Positions 58,801-64,000 of a stretch of 64,000 nucleotides of DNA are shown here, piece by piece (within the stretch, counting starts at the first letter, position 1; every line of letters begins with the position of its first letter). The position numbers and the translations under genes were made by a program. The notes under the pieces are model-generated. The model had not been told where the DNA came from, searched no databases, and worked only from the letters and a program-made list of their open reading frames with translations. Source of the stretch: Taxawa tesnikishii (nom. ined.). Taxonomy: Eukaryota; Ascomycota; Dothideomycetes; Dothideales. Location: positions 62,001-126,000 of the forward strand of contig JAPDRO010000029.1 of the NCBI GenBank assembly GCA_030247885.1, in the 5' to 3' direction.

Positions 58801-59250
58801 ATGTCATCTTATAGCAGCCCCTTCACTCCTGGCACCGAGCACAACGTCAATCGCCGCGATATAGCAGACCGTCAGTCACGGTCAAACAGAGAAATTGCTG
58901 AGAGATCTACGATAGCTGTTCCCATCACAGACACGTCCGAAAACCCTGTGTCAGAGAACAACATTGTAGACTCACGACCCCCTTTAGCCAATTCGTCGGT
59001 AAGGGAGCCTCGCACGCCCGTAGGTCAGGCCACGATCAAACTCACCGCCAAGCAACTGCGCGGACTCTCTCCGGAGCAACTAAGAGTCTTCACTGTTGAG
59101 CAGTTGATGAGCCTGACTCCTGGAGAAACGGAAAGACTCACCCCTGGTCAGAGACGCACCATTTTGGCCGTAGTTGCCAGCCCAATTCTTCAGGCTCTCA
59201 ATCAACGTAAAGGAGCGTTCGCCCCTTCGATGAGTAGTGTCTATTCTTAA
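58801..59250 (+). CDS. Small protein with octapeptide repeats
   Basis: A complete 149-codon frame with a strong start context (CAACAATGTC). Residues 1-75 are Ser/Asn/Arg-rich and probably disordered. Residues about 80-120 form five near-perfect 8-residue repeats: LTAKQLRG, LSPEQLRV, FTVEQLMS, LTPGETER, LTPGQRRT. The C-terminus is SPILQALNQR and a Ser-rich end. No family is recognised. A possible donor (GTAAAG at 59,207) would let the transcript continue into the next gene, but the phase does not fit. The repeats suggest a helical interaction surface, which is inference. Confidence 0.55.
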   Translation: MSSYSSPFTPGTEHNVNRRDIADRQSRSNREIAERSTIAVPITDTSENPVSENNIVDSRPPLANSSVREPRTPVGQATIKLTAKQLRGLSPEQLRVFTVEQLMSLTPGETERLTPGQRRTILAVVASPILQALNQRKGAFAPSMSSVYS

Positions 59251-59278
59251 TCAATCTCTCCTAACTAGTGTTGCGCGA

Positions 59279-59907
59279 ATGCGCCAGCTCTTGCTTCAAG
59301 AGGATTCTTATCCGCAATGAAGCAGGTTGCTGCCTGCCTACTGTCTCGTCCGTGATGCTCATGAGACTCTCTTTGCTAATAGCAACACGTTTGCTCTCCA
59401 AGTATTTGGTGATTATAAGCCAGTCCGTCTCTGCAGCTGGCTTGCAGAGTACATGTCAGCAAAATCGTTCACATCGTTCCGTCAGCCAGCCCGTTGGCCC
59501 CCCGCTTGCAATGGTGGAGATGACGGCGCTAATGGCGCCGATTATGGCATCAGAAAGCCTTCCGTGTTTTGCCTCATCGTGTATCGCTCGATGGTAATCC
59601 TCTGTTTTATCTTTCTGCTCTCAACCATGCTCTTCTGGTTCGTTTATGGTTCGTCCCATATTGGCTCTCTCCGCCATTTCCGCGTCACGATCACGCAGTG
59701 ACAACAAAGACCTCTGCTATTATCACGCATCTGAAACCCATAATGCTGCCCCAGCTCCAATCGCGCCTCTCGTGGGGTAAAATTTCCGCTCTCGACGACG
59801 TCTCACGGTCCATCCTTCCAAGCCAGGAACACGTCTCAGTCTCGCCATGTCAAACGGTTCAGGTGCAATGCGAACTGTACGAGAAGCCCAAGTTCGAAGA
59901 ATTCTAG
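59279..59907 (+). CDS. Unrecognised protein, possibly broken near its start
   Basis: The frame reads LLPAYCLVRDAHETLFANSN through FGDYKPVRLCSWLAEYMSAK to KPSVFCLIVYRSM. An intron 59594-59709 (GTAATC..AAG) then leads in phase to TSAIITHLKPIMLPQLQSRL and ends CELYEKPKFEEF. The start is uncertain: ATG 59,279 is in frame but a TGA follows 13 codons later (CAATGA), which could be CGA with a C-to-T change or an unrecognised intron. No family is recognised. Confidence 0.35.
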
Positions 59908-60006
59908 CTTTGATACCAGACTATACGGCACCGAACTAGCGACGAACAAACTGCTCTCTTCCAGGCATGACACAACGATTACTACACTAGTCATCATTCG
60001 AACCGG

Positions 60007-60404
60007 ATGGAAACAGCAGATCAGCATGACAGCCACACCCAAGAGAATGATGAGCAAACAAAGAAAGTCATGCAAGCTTTAAAGCATGCGGATGCAACTT
60101 TCAGGAGCGCACGGCGAGATTCGCCGGGCAGAACAAACATATCTTTCGCTTCCCAAAGGCCTACAAAGAGCAAGAAGTCTTCCACATCATCGAAGCGCGC
60201 AGACAACGACCGCGTGGAGCGCGAACAGCGTCAGCAGTATCACAGCAAGCAGAACTACCAAAATTGCAAGCGCCGGCAGTTGATGACACCATTCAAATTC
60301 TTGGTCCAGAGCGGCTGCATAGCGGACCCGGTTTGGGAGTTTTGGTGGCGCGGTATACACTTGGCCTCTCCGCAAGATACAGACCCAAAGGATCACCATA
60401 TGGA
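60007..60404 (+). CDS. Charged hypothetical protein, first exon
   Basis: METADQHDSHTQENDEQTKK begins a hydrophilic frame rich in Lys, Arg, Ser and Gln that reads naturally to DPKDHHMDK. A GTACGC donor follows. Downstream exons were not fixed; the same frame stays open to 60,906 but becomes Pro/Ser/Leu-rich noise. No family is recognised. Confidence 0.35.
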
Positions 60405-60906
60405 CAAGGTACGCGGCCACGTGTGCTTCTGTTCTCTCTTGTTTGTTCTTGTCTTGGGGGCGTCTGCCCGGGTTTCTCTCTGCCCAAGGTTGTTGCTTTT
60501 CTTCCCCATCCTTCCGTCTTCCCTCAATCCTTCGGTCTTCTCCCTGTCTTTCTCCCCGTCCCGCATTGTTGAAATGTTCCCCGCTGCACCTCTCTTCGGA
60601 ACTACCTGGAGTCTTCACCACATTGGATCGGAGCGGACTGTGACTCCCCTACGCCGGCATACTTACGGCTGTGAAGCATCCTCAGTCACCCAACCTGGCA
60701 CTGCGGAAGGTCTTTCAACATCTACGATCTCCTCGGCGCTGCGAAAATCGTCTTCTCCTGGGCTTGAACGCTTCGATCACCCAACCCAGAGCTTCGAACG
60801 GTCTTTACGCCGCTGTTGTTGCCGTGATACGAACCCTCCGACATCTCCTTCCCTTCCACTACCGGAAGTGCCATGGCAGTCCGCTTTTCCAACGCAGACC
60901 GCATAG

Positions 60907-61670
60907 ACTCTGCTTACCGACCGTAGCAGTTTGTAGCGTTGCACCGTAGCCATCAACATATTGGCTTTGGCAGTCAAAACAGAACCGTCGCCTTGATGGA
61001 GGCCACCGTTCCTTACAGCATGGTGTTCTTCCCAGTCGGATTACAGCACACTTGCTCTCCTCTCATAACCCTCTGGTCTTTCCCCTTTAATACTCTCGGT
61101 TATTTTTGTTTGCTTTGTTCCTCCAACTATCTCACCGCTTTTCGCCCCCATCGCCTATCCTCTTTTCTTCCCAGAAAGGAAAAGATTCAAGTATACCAGA
61201 ACAGATGCTCTTTCTCCTCTCTCTCTCTTTCTATCTTCCTTCCTCCATTCCTTCCTTCTTCTTCTTCCTCAACACACTGCAACACGAAACCCAAACCCCT
61301 CTCGCCAACCGACCACCATGACTGACAACCCCACACAGGCTGAGTCTCAGAGCACTCGCCCTCGATTCTAGACACGAAGGCCTGCCGTGACGTGCGCGTG
61401 TTTGGATCCGAAGTCTCATGTGCGCTGTGGGAGAAACGGTGCGAGGAGGCCAACACGGCTTTCCTTTCGACGGTCTGTCATTTATGCGATCAGCTGGGGT
61501 TAGTATTGCCCGACAGGTCTGGTGCAGGGAATGCATGGATTAGAGAAGGTTTGCGGGCGCTATTCTGCTTAGCGGTCTCTCTTCCTCTTCGTTGTTTTCC
61601 CATCCAGTATTGTGGCCCCCTCCCCCCTTTCCGGCTCACTCACATAATCGAACCCTCTCCGCAGAATCCT
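60907..61670. other. No convincing gene; pyrimidine-rich stretches
   Basis: Contains strongly CT-rich segments (about 61,030-61,290, including TTCCTTCTTCTTCTTCCTC) typical of promoter or intron sequence. No protein family match was seen. Confidence 0.4.
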
Positions 61671-62395
61671 CTAATCTTTTCCCCAACAAGTTCTTCCTAG
61701 CAAGTCATTATCAGCAGATCTGCGCCCCGACCGATCTCCCTCTTCCAGAATTTTCATGATGCGCATGAGATCCAAAAGTTGAGCCGCGCTTGGCAAGACG
61801 AGCTTGCTGAACCCACGTTCCTGAGCGAAGCGGACGATAACTAACTTCGTCTCTGGGGACCATACCATCCTGTAGCCGTTGAGGAGACTTGCGACAGTCA
61901 GCCCGTCGAATACCTCCAACCCCAAGCATTAGCCAAAGTCCAAGACCTGGTGAGGACACCATACCGTAGGCGTTTGATCCCGGGCAGGCGTGCCAGATGC
62001 GGTAGACTGCGCGCTGATAGAGAGAAAGCGCGAGCTGTTTGTGGCACTCGATGAAGACTTGTTGATGATGGGAGTTGTCGTAGGTTAGGAAGGTACGAAG
62101 TAGGATTGTAAGGATGGTCGATGGAAGTTATCGTCGCGGGTTCGATTTGGTGAGCTGTGAAGTGCTTTTCATGACCAGTCGATGAGACGGATGCTACCGT
62201 GAGGACTAAGATGTCGTCCAATGCACACAACATATATGAAAGACTGTGTCCATGGTACCGGAAAGCAAGAAGTGTTCCAGAGTGTCGCAGATATTGCGAG
62301 AGATACGCGCCGAATGCATGATGCATGATGCAGTCTTCAACGATGCGAGATAGTGCAGGGTCGAGGAGTGTCAGCACAGCGGAGTTTTTGAGCAT
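61671..62395 (-). CDS. Unrecognised multi-exon gene
   Basis: Protein-like minus-strand segments occur in order: MLKNSAVLTLLDPALSRIVE to ALDDILVLTVAS (62,395-62,180), HQQVFIECHKQLALSLYQRA to CPGSNAY (62,065-61,965), and VFDGLTVASLLNGYRMVWSP to MRIMKILEEGDRSG (61,915-61,715). Candidate introns start GTAGCATCC and GTATGGTGTC. The mixture of hydrophobic and charged residues is typical of a folded helical protein. No family is recognised, and the stop near 61,671 is provisional. Confidence 0.4.
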
Positions 62396-62894
62396 TTAGT
62401 GAGACATGGACGCTCAGAGTAGACATGGAGATTTGAGAGTCACGAAGACTTCCGCGTTCGGAGAATCTTGTGTGGGGAGACTTCCGTTTGGGGGTCTTCC
62501 ATGTTGGGAGACCTCAGTGACTCTTTTACGAGAGACGGCGCACACAACGCAAGCAGCGCAAGCAGCGTCGTCCCCTATTTTCCGCTGCCAATGATCACCC
62601 CTGCCTCTGAGCCTTGGATTAAACAGCGGACGTGTCTGTAGTCCACATTTACAGAACAAAGAGGATGGGGTGATGCAGTATAGAGACATGTAGAACGGAG
62701 ACATGCAAGGCAAACGCGATGCTTCATTCTCCTTGTTCTGCAAATCACAAACCGCGAGGCTCACTATCATGCAACAGAGCCGCGTCCTGTGCCGTGTGTA
62801 TACGTTTGTCCTCACTTCAGGTTCCACAAATTTGTCTTGCTCAGGTCGATATTTCTCGTCGTCGTCTTCTCTCGATACAGACACGGTCGTATTG

Positions 62895-63086
62895 ATGGAA
62901 GAAACCAAGTACACCCGTACCAATACGAGAACACCTCCCGACAACTATGTCGTGCAACAGTTCCGCACGGATCTTTTCGAACAGAAACGGCTTAGGGAAA
63001 CAGTTGAAGGCTTGGAGAATAACGACCTGGAGAAGGCTTCCACTCGCAGCAGCATCGCAGATCATCTCGAGCGGCTGCAATCATAG
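62895..63086 (+). CDS. Small hydrophilic ORF
   Basis: A 63-codon frame, MEETKYTRTNTRTPPDNYVV to IADHLERLQS, is Glu/Arg/Leu-rich and probably helical. It may be an exon of a longer gene. The flank to 63,696 holds nothing else I can support. Confidence 0.2.
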   Translation: MEETKYTRTNTRTPPDNYVVQQFRTDLFEQKRLRETVEGLENNDLEKASTRSSIADHLERLQS

Positions 63087-63696
63087 CTCAGACGCTCTAG
63101 TCTCGTTCAAGAGACCAATTCTGATAATGTTGATCGAGATCGCGAGTACGGCTCTTAATCACTGCGTGTACGTACCTGCATGTAAGGGGAATTCGCAAAG
63201 CCAAGCTTGTCTTGGGTTCCTTTACCCTACTACATCGACCGTGAGTCTTGGGTCTTCCACACGGCCAACCTCAGATTCTTGTCAACGAACGACATAGTGA
63301 AGGGACGTACACTGCAGAACCCAGCGAAGTGTCAATCGCTACGCCGTCTCATATGATGCCCTTCACCACCGGAAGAAAAGCAATGTCTCATGATCGAGAT
63401 CCAACGTTAGCGAGGTATGAAGGGGAAAAGATGCATGGATTGAGGCAGTACCCATGTTGTGCGAACGCGAAGACGTCGCAACGGATACAGGCATAGTGAT
63501 GTCCATAGCAGTTGATGGTGGAGCTAAGCCTGGAGCCTGATCGCCCTTGGACAACGCTGATTCAATGCCACGTATCTCCGTCTAACACGTACAATCCGAC
63601 TTCCGCTGTTTTGAGGCGGTCAATCGGGCACATAATGATGTGGACAACGAAGTGACAATTGACGGTGCGGTGCTCTGGTCTGCTCCTTCACTTATC

Positions 63697-64000
63697 TCAT
63701 CTGATACCCTCCTCTCTTGCCCATTCCTCATCCGGTGCCTGGTCTTTCACTTCCAGCAGATAATCATCAAACCGCTTGCTGAACCTGATGACGTGGACGA
63801 TGCTCTTGAAATTGATCTGCTGTTTCTTATGTTCTGCCAGTTGCCGCGCCATCGTGATCGCACTCCGGACCTGCCTCCCGTTTAGGTCGTAGCTTGCCAG
63901 CTGCGCAAGATGCGCGCGTACATCTTCAAAGTCCACGTCTGCCTGCAAGTGGTCGAGACGATTTATGAAATTGCTCCAGGTTTGGCGACGCTGGCCCTCA
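63697..64000 (-). CDS. AAA+ ATPase, C-terminal lid, truncated by window edge
   Basis: The minus-strand frame is open from the window edge to a stop at 63,697. It reads RRQTWSNFINRLDHL, then LASYDLNGRQVRSAITMARQ and ends DEEWAREEGIR. The pattern (W..F...L, then L-N-G-R-Q-[IV]-R-[NS]-A-[IV]-x-x-A-[RQ]-x-L-A) is the helical lid after the ATPase core in a large group of fungal AAA-family ATPases. The Walker A, Walker B and SRH motifs would lie beyond position 64,000. Specific function cannot be given. Confidence 0.8.
   Translation of the reverse strand, partial: EGQRRQTWSNFINRLDHLQADVDFEDVRAHLAQLASYDLNGRQVRSAITMARQLAEHKKQQINFKSIVHVIRFSKRFDDYLLEVKDQAPDEEWAREEGIR

Noticed and set aside
61187-61536. 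Minus-strand frames with Glu/Lys/Arg-rich ends near 61.2-61.5 kb
   Set aside because: They are the complement of a CT-rich tract; the charged composition is an artefact of that tract.

Overview
The window looks like a chromosome segment of a filamentous ascomycete (Pezizomycotina). The genes carry short GT-AG introns of about 50-140 bp with CTRAY-like branch points. They include a Zn2Cys6 regulator with a fungal-specific C-terminal domain, an FHA-kinase and an NmrA-like protein. GC-rich gene blocks alternate with very AT-rich blocks that have lost every reading frame. Aligned repeat copies in those blocks differ almost only by C-to-T and G-to-A changes, the signature of repeat-induced point mutation (RIP). 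The species cannot be named from the sequence.

Layout. 1-14,900: a RIP-degraded repeat block. Its right part holds several broken or nested copies of Fot1/pogo-like (Tc1/mariner) DNA transposons, a second TA-flanked inverted-repeat element and two minisatellites. 15,090-16,781: a metzincin-like protein fused to H-type lectin domains, with the catalytic Glu replaced by Val. 16,870-18,050: a second AT-rich block. 18,759-20,216: a disordered Pro/Lys-rich protein. It is divergent from a giant LamG-domain gene (21,086-27,677 or 27,826), and their shared promoter carries two MITEs. The giant gene runs into, and may be spliced to, a broken FHA-protein kinase (27,805-29,977). 30,506-32,867: a Fot1-like transposon with clear TIRs, followed by fragments of other elements.

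32,964-50,758 is a run of metabolic genes: FAD monooxygenase (with an in-frame TAG), DapA-family aldolase/lyase, aldehyde dehydrogenase, Zn2Cys6 regulator, FMN-dependent alpha-hydroxy-acid dehydrogenase, NmrA-like protein, a damaged amino-acid permease and a PsiD-like pyruvoyl decarboxylase. Together they could form a catabolic or secondary-metabolic cluster acting on an amino acid or aromatic acid; this is inference from families and proximity only.

51,725-54,096 encodes a Ulp1/C48-type cysteine peptidase-like protein. 54,100-63,690 holds only small unrecognised or low-confidence genes, including one with octapeptide repeats. An AAA+ ATPase enters from the right edge (63,697-64,000, minus strand).

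A recurring oddity runs through the gene blocks. Otherwise well-conserved genes change frame at short G/C homopolymer runs, and in most cases one extra base would restore the frame. This looks like a systematic base-calling artefact rather than independent gene decay. By contrast, two in-frame TAG codons, in the monooxygenase and the kinase, fit CpA-to-TpA RIP changes.
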